Shown here: positions 13,082-25,909 of the stretch, one piece after another | Layout of the letters: every line of letters begins with the position of its first letter | Position numbering within the stretch: the stretch's first letter is position 1 | From: Rhexocercosporidium sp. MPI-PUGE-AT-0058 | Lineage: Eukaryota; Ascomycota; Leotiomycetes; Helotiales | DNA: 64,000 nt | Reading direction: 5' to 3' | Assembly: GCA_020746875.1 (NCBI GenBank) | Contig: JAGTJL010000029.1 | Location: 124,001 to 188,000, forward strand | Program-made: the position numbers and the translations under genes | The notes under the pieces: model-generated | What the model saw: the letters and a program-made list of their open reading frames with translations, nothing else | What the model was told of the DNA's origin: nothing | Databases searched by the model: none

Positions 13082-15130
13082 TAAATACTAAAAAAAGCTT
13101 TGCCGTTTATTTTGTTACTTACTTTATTAGACGTTATTATAGCGTTTAGCGCTTCTTTTATTAAGAAGGCTGTCATACGAAGTGCTCAAATTAGGTAATT
13201 AGCCGAGCCGCTAAGCTTAGCTATAATGATTTTATCGGAAGTTATTTTATCTATTATATATTAATTATATTTTAAGAGAGTATTTGAAAGTATCAACTTA
13301 ACTTTTGAAGATTCCGAGATTTGAGTTATTCGGAATAATTTAACTTTTCAGATATTAGTAACTGAGCACATGACCTGTATATATTAAGAGTTATAAGATA
13401 AAATGCCTATTAGGGTATAAGAACTTTTGAAGTGTTCTTACCGAAGTCACGTTTTTTATTTTGCTTTTAATACAAGGATGACTAAATTAAAAACTCTGAA
13501 ATTTATAAAGTGCATTTATGAGTATATAAGTTCTACTTCTTGAGAGTTTGAAGAGTATTTACTAATAAATATCAAAGATATTTTGTGTTTTTGGAAGTAT
13601 CGTAATTAGACCAGTTAATAAGAGAGCTTCGTATTGCAGGTATAACGTAGGTATGGAGATATGAAGCCGTAGGTATGAAGATATGGAGCCGTATAGTAAG
13701 TGGTTTGTTATACGGAGTTAAAAGAATCAAGAATAAAAAGTATATAAGAGTGGAATTCTGATCGAACCAGTCGATAAAACTCAAGAATAAATAGTATCGC
13801 GTGAAAACGAAGTATATAAGTGTAATTAAGGTATTATAAGAGCTCTTGATTAGTTGAATTGAGGTAGAATAGAAGAAGGTGCTATCGGAGTCTTATAACT
13901 TGAAAAAAAGAGATTTGGTGTAAATAATAATTCTATTACTTCGGGGAAACTAGGCTTATATAACTACTTTAGGTGCCAAGCTATTTAGCTCTCGCATTGG
14001 CTATTTGCTCTCGCCTCGGCTATTCGCATCGGTTATTAGCTTTTTGTATATTGAAGCTAGTTTTGTTTTAGAACTAGCTTCGTATTAAGACCAGCTTTAT
14101 ATTAGAGTTAGCTTTTATTTAAGCCTAAAGTAGTCTCTTGCGAGCTATTTGAGTTTAGAATAGTCTTTTGCGAGCTGCCGAGTTGCCGAGTATACGTAAG
14201 CCTAAAGTAGTCTTTTACAGGCTACCGGGTATACGTGAAAAGCCTTAATATAATCTTATAAAAAGTAAAAGAAGACCGGTGTATACTCTTACAGTAATAC
14301 AAGTTATTATTATTAAATAGAATAAAAGTACTCTGAGCTTTTCTTTTATTTTAACGAGTATTAAAATAAAGTATACTTTTAATAAAGCTCGCAAAGAATT
14401 ATATTTAAGATTAAAGGTTATAAACCGTATAAGCAGAGTTTTATTTAATATTTCTTCTTATAGTTAATTAATCATATATTATAAATATATTATTTACTTG
14501 TATTATAAAGCAATAAAGTCTTATATATTATGTAATTCTCTTTGTAATATATCTTTTTCTTTAGCATTTCCTTTAAAAGTGTTTATATTACTTTTAAGTA
14601 TATTTTATATTATACTCGGTGGATTTATTATAAGAAAGCCGGTGAGAAAAACAAAAGACAATAAGGAAGATATATTTATGTTTTTAGCGAGAGATTAATT
14701 TATAAGAGAAAAAAGCTAAGCTTTTAATCCAGCTTCAACTTATTATATAAAAGAGGAAAGTTAGTTAATCTTTTAAGTTTATATTAAAGAAAAGAAAAAA
14801 AGTGAAAGTTTTAGTATTTTCGTAATTACTATAATTGTATTTAATATTATTCGTTAAGCTATACTTAATATAAGCCTTTTTTTATTAAGCTGATTCTATA
14901 GTAGTTACTTCTAAAAGAATTTAAAAAATATAATAATTATCATTTTCATAAATAAATTAATAAAAGTTATAAATAATACAACGCTTTATATTTTACGTGA
15001 AAATATATAAAAATCATAAAAGTCTTTTAAAATCTATAATTATATAAGAAAGAAAGTATAAAAAAAAGTAATTTATATATAAGGAAAAACTTTACTAAAG
15101 CTCGTTTTATCCAAATGATTTCTTAAATAT
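13082..15130. other. AT-rich repeat debris, no gene supported
   Basis: AT-rich sequence with a slightly richer patch at 13900-14280 that repeats phrases such as CCTAAAGTAGTCTTTTRCRRGCT (two or three imperfect copies). Short frames at 13572-13784 and 14498-14698 have no domain and TE-like composition. Probably further LTR or repeat remnants whose borders I cannot define. Confidence 0.45.
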
Positions 15131-15135
15131 AAAGT
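15131..15135. repeat. Target-site duplication AAAGT (left)
   Basis: Identical to 23519-23523. The pair brackets the Copia element exactly at its LTR termini. Confidence 0.9.
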
Positions 15136-15325
15136 TGTCGCGCCCTAGCGCAGTCTACTGGTCATGTGTATGCTCTCGTAAGCACTTACGTATATATATA
15201 CTTAGGTTATAGTCCTCTTTTACAGAAGGTAACGCTTACTTTAATATATCTTTTTAAACCCTTACTTTTTACGTTAATCGTAAAACTCTTAAACTATTAA
15301 AAGCCTGCTTTACTTTTATAAGACA
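15136..15325 (+). repeat. 5' LTR of the Copia element
   Basis: 190 bp with TGTC/GACA inverted termini. It differs from the 3' LTR mainly by transitions and by lacking one 28-bp tandem unit. Confidence 0.9.
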
Positions 15326-18300
15326 GTTAAGAGCTATATTTATTTTTATAAGTTACTTTTAATATATATAATTTTCGAGCTTTAATTAAGCTTATTTAAT
15401 TCTAATTTTATAATCTTCGTTTCCTTTTCTTACGCTTAATCCTAATATACCTCTTAGCGCAATTATCGAGATGTCATCGTATAATAGTCTTAGCAGTCTT
15501 AACGTAAATATTATATACTTAAAGCCTAAAGACTTCTTATTATAAATAAATCATTTGACTCTTAACGCTTAAATACTCGGACTCTAGCTTTTTATTAATT
15601 TAAATACTCTTAATACAAAAATATTAATTAAAATTATTAATAAAAATCCACGGACCGCTAAGTAAATCGCTTAATAAAAGAATGATTTCACTAAATTAAA
15701 TTATATAATAAAGACAAATAAATATAACGAATAACTTTAAAAATAAGCGCTTAATCGTTACGTAATAACTACGTCTTCCTCGGACTAAATAATTATAAGC
15801 TTTAACGCTTTTATTACCCCTTTTCCTACTCGACCGCATAAGCTTATTAAAATAACCGCAGAATCTTATTAAAAGGAAGCCGAGGCCGAAGCTAAAGCGT
15901 ATATTATAAAGTGCGTAATATAATAACTATAAACTACGGTATACCTTAAGCTTTACGAATAAATTAAGAAAACTATAAGCCGCCAATTCTTTAATATAAT
16001 AATTATATAGCTTATTGCTAAGAAAAGAGCTAATATTTAAGCACTAATTCGCACGCTTAAGATAGTTTTACATTAAATAAATATAACGATTTAAATAATA
16101 ACCCGCCAAGATTACTTATAATCCTTAAATATAAAGAACGTCTAAAACCTAAAGATTTAAATTATGTAATATTAAGAGTTAATTCGCAAAAGGAACTTAT
16201 ATTATATGCCGGAAGTGCTCGGCACCTTTAGTATTAACCTTTTCTTAATTATAGTTAATAACTTTAATAACTTATAGGCTTAAAAATACTTTCTTAAGAC
16301 TAAGGAAGTTAACGAGCTCGGGATACCTCCTAAATACTCCTTAAAATAGTTCGCACGGCTGTTTTATTTTAATTAAGCCGATCGCCAGTATTAACAACTT
16401 GTCGGTAGAAAATTAAGGCATAGTCATTTTTCTACTCTTAATTTACGCTTTAATAATAATAAGACACCCGACTCGAAAGCTTTTGATTTACATAATTAAA
16501 AATTAAACCGATTTAAAATAAAAGGAAAACTTATAAAAAAGGCATATTTATACTTAAAGGATAAAACTCATTATTAATCTCTTTTAAATTATGCTCGTCT
16601 TTAAATAATAGTTTATAAAAAAGTATTTACTAAATATTAAGATAAAATAGCTCGTTTAAACCTAAAAATAAATAATTAATACTATAATAAGATTCAATAA
16701 CGGTTTATTACGCTATAGTGAAAAGCTCTCCGTAAGTAAATGAGTTTAAATAAGCCTTTCTTTTAATTAATAAAAGATCTCTTAATAAAATTAAATAAGT
16801 AAAGATTTAATAAATTAAATAAAAGGAAGTTTACCTTTTCCGGAAACTTATTAAATAAAGAAAGAATAAGCGAGACCTATGCGCACCCGGTGCTCTTACT
16901 TAATTTAGCCGAGTATTTAATTATAAGTATATACTCTTTTTAAAATTCACTTTATTTTTTATTAAACTTTACTTTATTAAATAACTATAGAGCGACTAAT
17001 TTAATTAATAATTATTTAATATTATTAAAAGAATCTTTTATAAAATCTACTCTTAAGGATTTAATTAAGTATAGGAGTCTTTAATTGCTTATTATCGGGC
17101 GCGGAACTTAAGTTATAAAAGGAGTACTTAAGGGTCTAAATAAAGAATTATTTAATCTCACGCTTTACGACGTCGTAATTATGGAAAACTTTTATATTAA
17201 TATTATCTTTAAAGCTTATCTTTATAAAACCGGTCTTTAGTTTTATAATATAAATTACACTTTAAAATAGAATAAGGAAGGCTTATTAATTAGTAAATAT
17301 TATATAATACAATAACTAAAGCGTAAACAAAACCTCGTTTTCTTTAAATATAAGCTACGTTCAATTTACTCTTTAAGCATTTATAATATATTCTTAAGTA
17401 TTATAAAAACTGTAATATTTTTAACGCTTTTTAAAAGAATAAATAAGCTATATAAACTATTTAAAAATTATAAGTATTTTAAAATAAACTTAAAGCGTAT
17501 TTAATATTTACGAATAGGCTATTTAGGCCTAAATGCTTTAAAGAAATTAATAAGTACGGCAAGAAATGTCAAGATTATTAAAGTAATAAAAAGGATTAAA
17601 TATAAATAATATACTTTAACTTATATTACTTAAGTAATTTCTAGACGTCCATCGAAAAGGAAATCTCTTAAATTATTTTAAAAAGTCACTTAAGATTTAT
17701 TTAATTATTTAAAATACTAAAGCAATTACTCTTAGCTTTTTATACTTAAATGCGAATATAGCGGCTTACTCGTTAATTATATATTATAAATAAAGGAGTA
17801 TAATAAAGTATTTTAATATAATAAAAGCTTTAAAGCTTAGGTTCGAAAGCAATTTAAACTCTTAATATATAAATTTAAGTATAATTAAAAGAAAGCAGTC
17901 ATTATAATTCAAGGATTTACAAAATATAAAAGATAAGCTAATAAGCTCGGAATTAACCTCGAGCTCTTACTAACGGCAACTTATAAGCTAAATGGCGGAG
18001 CCGAACGAGTTAGTTAAAAAGTAATTAATAAAGGCATTAAAATGAGACTATTAGCTAATTTTCCCGTAAATCTGAGTATTAAATGTGCACTCGTAAGGAT
18101 TTATTTATATAATAAAAGCCTAAGGCGAGCAAATGACTGACTATTACTTATTAAAGTCAATAATAAGTAATTTTGAAACTATTTTCAGTAATATAATTTA
18201 GTATTCATTATAAAACTTACTGTAGATTTTAAACTAAACTAAAATGAGATTTATATATATAGCTATAAAGCGTACTTATTAATAATAAAGAAAGCTAAAG

Positions 18301-21300
18301 GACAAAATAAGAAAGCGTTTAAAACAACTGCGCGTGCGCATATCGAATTTCTTATAGGTTTCCACGTTTTTAATATCTATAGGATTTAAGTACCACGTTT
18401 TGATAGAATAATTATTACGCGTAATATACGTTTTAATAAAAATAGCTTTTATATTACCTTAAGTAAAGAAGTAAAGATTACGATTTAAAAAGCCCGGTTT
18501 ATTTACGATCTTATTAAAGAGAATAAGTTTATTATAAATTAAGTTAAAATTATTAAAAATATTATTAAAAATATAATTATTAAAGAAAATAATATAAATC
18601 TCTTAGGCGAAGACTTGCTTTAATTATATATTAAACGAATTTAAAAATTAATTAAAAGCTCCGAAAGTCAGAACTCGAAGGTAAAAGAATATATTAATAG
18701 CTCGAGTATAATAAATAAACTTTTAACTTTAAAATATATTCTTACTTTAAAAGGCCCTTTTAAATAAAGTAAGGAATTAAAAGAGAGTACGTTAAACTAA
18801 GAGTTTACTTTAGGCATAAAGTAAGACTTAAAGGCATTCGACTCGCGTAAGAATATATAATTTATTAATTGAGATTCGAACGTATTATAAGATTAAGCGC
18901 GGGATTCGCTTCGATTATTACGTATCGAGATTTAAATACCGTTAAGACCTCGATTATAAAAGAAGTCTTTAATAATAATTTTAATATTATATTTTTAAAT
19001 TAAAGTATAAAGTACTTAGACGACAAAAGTAAAATAAGCAAGAGTAATATACTTTTAAATTACAGCGGAAGAAGCTTAATTAAAATTAAATATATTTATT
19101 AAAAGCTTAGCAAAAGTAAAAAAGCTAATTAAAAGTAAAAGAAAAAGAAGAAAATTATAAAAGAATTAAAATAATAAAGTATTTATAATACTTATAGTTA
19201 TTCTTAAATAAATACGCCTTAATAAAGGCAACCCTAAGCTTAGGGGTAAGCCTAATCTCGGGGGTAATTAAATTCTCGATTAATATAATAATTTTCGGTT
19301 TAAAGTCGATTAAATGCTTTAAGGGCTTATACTTAATTAATATATATTATTAAAAGAATAAAATAATCTTTAAGATTTAACGAAGATTATATATTATATA
19401 ATTATAATAGTAATATAAATAAGCTGCTAATTATTAAAAGGGAAGATTTTACTTTTAAAAATCAAAGTCTAAAATCTTTTACTTAAATTAAAATATTAAA
19501 GCGATTTTGAGAATTACTTAATAAAAGAATAATTTAAAAAAGATATAAGCTTAAAGATAGAAATAATAAATAAATAAGGTTATTAAACCTCAGAATTATT
19601 TAATTTAAATACTATATTAACACTTATCCCGCTTATATAGGTTTTCAAGTATAAGCTCGATTTAAAGGAATATATTTTAAAATATAAATCCCGAATTATT
19701 ATATAAAGTAATCTCTAAAGTAAATTAATAATTATCTTTATATACGCTAATACGTTTTTAATTAAATCCTTTTAAATCGCTATAGCGCTCGTAGCTTATT
19801 TTAACTTAGAAGTCAAGTGCTTTAACGTAATTAATACGTTTATTAACGCTCTTTAGAATATAGACGGCGAAACTGTATATTATAAATTCCCTTTAAGTTT
19901 TGATAAGCTTGGATATATACTACGAGTTAATTGCGCTTTTTACGGAATGCGTGATTCTTTATATTTATAATATAAATATATTAATAAAACGTTAATAAAT
20001 TTAGGGTTAATTTTATATTTAGAGGAATTGTGTATGTTTATAGACTTTGTTTATAAGATTTTTATTCTTTTTTACGTAAATGACATTTAAGTGTTTTATT
20101 ACTAAGACAACTTAAAACTCGGATAGGATTTTATTAAGCGATTGAATTAAGCGTATAATATATATAATTTTAAAGATATTAAATAATTCTTAAGAATTAA
20201 AATAATGCGCAATAAAAAGCGTAAGACTATTTCTTTAGTTTATAATTAATATATTGAGAAGATTACTCGAAAGTTTGAGTAAATTAATAAGAGGTATTTT
20301 ACGACACCGCTCTCTTAAATCGATCTTATCAAATATAAAGGACAAGCTTTAAAGAAATATATTAAAGCTTATTAAGAGAGAGTTAGGTCGATATTATATA
20401 TAGCGATTATTATAAAACTAGACGTAGCCTTTGCGATCGCCTAACTCTTATAGTTCGCAATAAATCCTAATTTAAAGTATTTTATAATTATATATTAACT
20501 TATTTATTACTTATTTAATACGCGCTTTTTGGGCATTATATATAAAGGTAATTAAGAGAGAACGCTTTATATTACTTTAAATATATCTTTTGCGAATAAT
20601 ATTAAAACTTAAAAGTTATTTTAAGATTATATAATCTTATTATTTAACGGGCTAATAATTTAAAAAGCATTAAAGCAATTTACGATTACTACGTCGACTA
20701 TTAAAGCGGAATTACTAATATTAAAGCATATTAAAAAAGAAATTATAGCTTTTTAATAATTCTTTTGGAACTTAGCTCTTAACATTAGTAAGACTTAAGA
20801 GATTTTTTATAATAATTAATAAATAATTAAACTAGTTATAAATAACATTAAGAGGATTATTATTAAGCTTCGCTATATGAATATTTAAAATATATAATTT
20901 AAGTAAGAATATACTTATAAATCATTTAAAGTAATATATTTTTTAACCGCTAATATATCTATTAATAAGCTCACAAAGAATTTGTTTTATTAAAAATTTA
21001 AGCTTTTTAAAGCACTCTTAAAATTTAATAATTATTAATCTTAAGTTAAAGAATTTTAAATATATTTATTAAAAGTATATTAAAAATATTTTTATATAAT
21101 TTTTTATTTATAAAAACTTTTTTAATTTAATATTTTAAGTATTTGCGCTTTAAAAACGCTAAACGTAAACGCGAAATCCAGCCCGAGCTTAAATAAAGTC
21201 CACTTAAATTTAACTTAAGTTTAAATAAAGATTATTTAAATCCGGCCCGAGCTTAAATAAAATCCGTTTAAATTCAGTCCGAGCTTATAAATAATTTACT

Positions 21301-23300
21301 AAAAGCGCAAAAATCCACTTAAGCTTAAATTAATAAGTAATTATTATCTTTAAGACTTTCGCGAACTTTTTTAAATTCTATATAAAATTACTAAACTCCG
21401 CTAAAGATTTCGTATTAATATTAATATTATTATTAAAATCATCTTTTTTATTACGCTTTAGACTTAGCTTTTAAGAGCATATCGGAAGATTTAACTTTAT
21501 ATCTTTATTAAACTTATTATTACTCGCCAAGTCTTTTATTAAGGCTTTTAAAATAGTTTTATACTTCTTAATACTTTGTGAATTAATTAATAAAATACTT
21601 AATTAATTATAATGCGATTATTATACCTTTTTATTATTAAAGTCTATAATTATAATTAATTTTTTACTATACTTAAGTATATTTCTTGTAACGGAATCGC
21701 ACTTATAACTAGAAGTACAATTATAATATTAACTTTTAATAACAAGAGTATTAACAAAGTAATATTTACGATTACCACGGCCACAAATAGTAGCGCAAAT
21801 ATATAATAAATAAAGATTTGTAAATTCCTTTCTTAAATTTTAATTAATATAAATAAAATAAATTATTAATAAAAAGTAAGCTTTAAAATAATATATATAT
21901 ACTTCGAGCGCGCTTAATAAGAGAATAAGGCTTAAATAGAATGCGAGACGATTTACGCTTCTTTAAAGTTAATAAAGAATAAATATAAGTCTTAAAAGCA
22001 AAAGAAAGGGTAAAAAAAAGAGTCGAATTAAGACGTGAAACGCGCAAAGTAAAAAGGGTATATTAAAAGCCATTTTTATTTAATATAATAACGCTTTTAC
22101 TTAATATAATTAATAATAATAAAGTATTAAAAGAACGCCTAAGAGTCTTTTTAAATAGCGAGCTTAGCTTAGCACGAGAAGATCGAGGGAGAATTAGCTT
22201 ATTATTAAAGTTATTAATAAGCGCATTTTCATTTTCACGCGAAGAAAAATATTATTAATTATTTTTAAAATTTATTTTAACGACTAAACGAGTAAGAGAA
22301 GGATTATTAAGAAGCTTATTAATAAGCTTATTATTAAACACTTCTTAGTTATTGAATTCATTTTTAAAATCTTATAATATAATTATTAATAATTAGTTTA
22401 ACGGTATTAAGGTCACTTAAAAATAAAGTTAAGAAATTAAATTAAAAAAGAACTTACTTAACGAGCTGCAATTTAATTATTAATACGCGCAGTTATTATT
22501 TTAAAAGCTTTAGGAGGCATAATTAATAATTAAAGAGAATTTATTAAAAGAAATAAAAAATTAAAAAATAAAAAAAATAAATAAGCAAGTAGGCAGGCAC
22601 GCGAGCATAAAGTGCGTTAATATTAAGTAAAGGTTAATTATAATAACACAAAGGTCGATACACACATATCCCCAAGGGTGACCGTAATCGCGCTATTACG
22701 GAACGGGACGCTTAAACTAATAATAAACTTATTAATCCGGAAGGCGGCGTATTATATAAGTTAATAAGAAGCTGGCACATATTATTGCGGCTTCCTATTA
22801 TACATAGTAATTACTTTAAAAGGACTAAATTCACTAATTATAGCTTAGTAACTTAATAATTAAACGGGACGGCACGAGATCTTAATTATAAACCGAACTT
22901 TACTTTAGTTTTACTTTTAAAACCTATAATTTACACGCGTTAAACATAATAATTAAGATTTTGTTTACTTAATTACTATAGCTTAGCTATATCTTTAGAT
23001 TTCATTTATTTAATTACATATAGTTTAAATATATATTTATATTCTTATTTATTATTAATATTGATTGCCTAGCAAATTACTTATATTAATATATAAAGTC
23101 TTTATATATTATATTTTTAAAGCGCGTATTAATATTTTCATTTGTTATAATATTTTAAGAGTATTAATTTGCTATTCGGCGCTATACTTTTACTAAGAAC
23201 TAATATATATACTCGGGGAGCTTATATTATATCTTTTGATTACTTATACGCTTTTAAATAATAAGGCTTGTCTATATGACAGAGCCTTATTATAAGGGTG

Positions 23301-23518
23301 TATCGCGCCCTAGCGCAGTTTATTAATTATATATATACTCTCGTAAACACTTACGTATATATATACTCTCGTAAACACTTACGTATATATATACTTAAGT
23401 TATAATCCTCTCTTACAAAGGGTAACGCTTACTTTAATATATCTTTTTAAACCCTTACTTTTTACGTTAATCGTAGAGCTCTTAAACCATTAAAAGCCTG
23501 CTCCACTTCTGTAAGACA
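23301..23518 (+). repeat. 3' LTR of the Copia element
   Basis: 218 bp. It is longer than the 5' copy because a 28-bp unit (ATATATATACTCTCGTAAAC and the next 8 bases) is tandemly duplicated around 23331-23390. It is followed by the right AAAGT duplication. Confidence 0.9.
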
Positions 23519-23784
23519 AAAGTGAATATTCGAGACTGGAAATAAAGCTCTAGGAACTTCAAACCGTTTAATCACAAGAAGTTTTTAAGCTTTAAGTATA
23601 TAATATTTATATTAACACTATTAAGGTTATGGTGTAATAATATCCCAGTAATCGCGCCGAGAAAAATAATAAAATTTAATCGTAAAGAAAAAAAAAAGAA
23701 GTTTATAAGGTTAAAGTTAAAAAAGCTTAATTAAAACTCGAATTCTATATAAATTAAAAGTAAGTTATAAAAATAGATATAACT

Positions 23785-23975
23785 CTGAACTATAAAATAA
23801 AAACAAAGTAAGCTTTTAATAGTTTAAGAGCTTTACGATTAACCTAAAAAAAGGTTTAAAACTATATTTAATTAAATATGAACTTTTATAAGAGAAGATT
23901 ATAAGCTAAGTATATATACACGTGAATACGTACGAGAGTATACACATGACTAGTAGACTGCGTTAGTGCGCTATA
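23785..23975 (-). repeat. Solo Copia LTR in inverted orientation
   Basis: The reverse complement aligns with the two Copia LTRs: AGTTTAAGAGCTTTACGATT near 23820-23840, the GAGAGTATACACATGAC block near 23933-23950, and CTGCGTTAGTGCGCTATA at 23958-23975, which is the inverted CGCGCCCTAGCGCAG start. Left border is approximate. It is more diverged than either LTR of the full element, so it is probably older. Confidence 0.8.
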
Positions 23976-25213
23976 ATAAAATAAAGAAGATAATAACTAG
24001 AAGTTAAATTAAATTAATTACAATTTCTTTTTTTTAAAAAAAAGGTTTAAGTCAACTTAAATTTAAGGAGCTTAAATTATAAAAAGAAACTTATAATTAT
24101 TAATTTAAATTTAATAAATTATTTCTAATCTTATAAAAAAATATACTAAAGTAAAAAGTTATAAAGTTATTAAGTATTATTTATAAAGTAATAAGAAAAT
24201 ACAAGGTAGTCTAAATGTAATAGTGGTCCAAATAATAGGATGGGGACTTACCTTGCACAACTAACCCCACAGATGTAGTACAAGATACCGTGGGGCTGAA
24301 GTAGCGATGGAAGGGCCTAGAGCTAGATACGCGTTGCTTGAGATTGCTGTGCCGTGGGCAAGAGAGAGGATTATCAGCTCACCGTAAGGAATCTAAATCA
24401 CATAGCACTTGATTGCCAGAAACCCCCTACCCTAGACGAACCCTTTTTATGTTTTATTTATCGTCGTAAAAGGGCAGAGTTTATCAAATGCTTCCGCTTC
24501 AAGCCAGTCAACCAGCGACCAAAGAACAGATGGTTGTTATCCCCGAATCCTCCACTGAATGAAATCCCCATTCACTCGGAAAGGTGGGGAGAGCCGCTTT
24601 ACAAGTTAGGTTGGATGAGGTAAGGTGAGTCAGGATGAGGTGGAGGCTTAATGGGTGAGCAATATGCCAATTAGGGCAAATTTTAGGATGCAGGGGATCA
24701 AGGATGCCACCGGCCGTGGTGGTCGATTTCATACTCCCTGACTGGATCCTAGCTGGGAAATTCATCCAGAGAGCAAAAGTGAGGCAGAACCAGCCTGGTG
24801 TGAGGCAAATCCAACGCAGTAGAATTTTGAATGGCATGCTTGTCTTGGTGGTGAGGACAAATAATCACACCTCTGGTCTCAGTCAGATTACAGCGCGGTC
24901 GTCAAACATTCATCTCGTAATCCATCACCTCACCCTCAGCTTAACGCCATCAGTCCTTCAGTTCTTCCACCCTCTTTGCTTTCTATTTCACTCCCTTCTT
25001 CTCACAAACCCAAAAATCCTTCCACCGCCGACACTGGCACAAAATACCTTTTCTCAACCAACCACTCCCTCCGCAGCACTCATAACCAACCTCCACCCCC
25101 TCTCCGCACACCTCAACGCACCCTCATAGTCCCTCTGCCAGAACCGCAATTTGGTCGATATCCAGAAGTTTGCTCTCAACTTGAGTTGGTATATGCAATG
25201 TAACTACCTAAAC
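23976..25213. other. AT-rich edge then gene-island start; no gene called
   Basis: AT-rich to about 24230, then an abrupt change to balanced composition. Frames at 24354-24623 (plus) and 24508-24837 (minus) overlap each other and show no domain. The stretch 24900-25150 is pyrimidine-rich, as expected for a fungal promoter or 5' leader of the membrane-protein gene starting at 25214. Confidence 0.45.
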
Positions 25214-25555
25214 ATGGCCCTGTCAAGCTTCCCCCGCCTTCTCCTCACTGCCATCCTGCTGTACTCCTCCTTCTCCCGCTTCACAACCGGCACTTATACC
25301 CTCACCTACTACGCTTATCAAACCGCACACCACGTAGGTGACGACGTGATTATCGCGTGCGGCAACGCACTGCTCGCCACGCTGATAACGGTGCGGACGA
25401 CCCGCGTTTGGGCTGCGGGGTTGGCGACGGCGCTTTTGGTCGTGTCTATTGCACAAGAACTACAGGAGAGGGGGGTGCAGGGCGTGGTTTGGGATACGTT
25501 GTTATGCGGCTTAGGGGCTGTGGTTTTAGGGATTGAGATGTTCAAGCGCTGGTAA
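25214..25555 (+). CDS. Small multi-pass membrane protein, uncharacterised
   Basis: 113 residues, single exon. The start chosen (25214) has a strong context (AAAC-ATG-G); an in-frame ATG at 25193 would add seven residues but has a poor context. About four hydrophobic segments are visible: FPRLLLTAILLYSSF (about 6-20), a weaker central helix around DVIIACGNALLATLITV (about 44-60), VWAAGLATALLVVSIA (about 65-80) and LLCGLGAVVLGIEMF (about 96-110). The protein ends KRW. I do not recognise the family. Codon use is ordinary, with no RIP damage, and the frame is G/C-rich compared with the flanks, which supports it being a real gene. Confidence 0.55.
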   Translation: MALSSFPRLLLTAILLYSSFSRFTTGTYTLTYYAYQTAHHVGDDVIIACGNALLATLITVRTTRVWAAGLATALLVVSIAQELQERGVQGVVWDTLLCGLGAVVLGIEMFKRW

Positions 25556-25909
25556 GATTATAATTGGGGGGGCCTATGATGTTTGTTAGCACGGAGATGG
25601 CCGATGTACAGCAGCAGCGTTTATGTTCTGTGTGATGGACATGGATTCTACCGGCTATGGCTTAAGCCACAGCCACATTCAGGTTGGGGGCTGCCGCAAG
25701 ACGCTAAAAGGTTTCCTGCATACCACAAAGTGTACCCACCAACCATGGGTCTGGATAGGGTTTGAACCCACCTATACATATGGAGGCGCATAATTGGTTC
25801 TCAAGCTTACGGCGTGGTACAATACCTAAATCCTTCAAGAATACATAAGGAGCAGTTGATCTTCTTTTAAATATTCATCGACTGCTGACCGCCAACAAAG
25901 CGCCTCAGA

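Larger units (their letters stand above)
15136..23518 (+). mobile_element. Ty1/Copia LTR retrotransposon with both LTRs, RIP-inactivated
   Basis: LTRs at 15136-15325 (190 bp, TGTCGCG...AAGACA) and 23301-23518 (218 bp, first G changed to A) match along their length, and an AAAGT duplication flanks both sides. The plus strand holds gag and pol remnants. The reverse transcriptase is recognisable from about 19800 (EVKCFNVINTF, the usual VKQLDVNNAFLHG-type block) to 20090 (FYVNDI, normally YVDDI). The RNase H part follows near 20690-20860 (TTSTIKAELLILK). The Copia order of integrase before reverse transcriptase fits the 17200-18000 region. Dozens of stops, nearly all TAA or TAG from Gln or Trp codons, disable it. 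About 2.2 kb between RNase H and the 3' LTR is unexplained. Confidence 0.88.

Noticed and set aside
25741..25830. GGGTTCAAACCC motif on the minus strand suggesting a tRNA
   Set aside because: The T stem needs wobble pairs and no acceptor partner for the CCAGACC segment was found.
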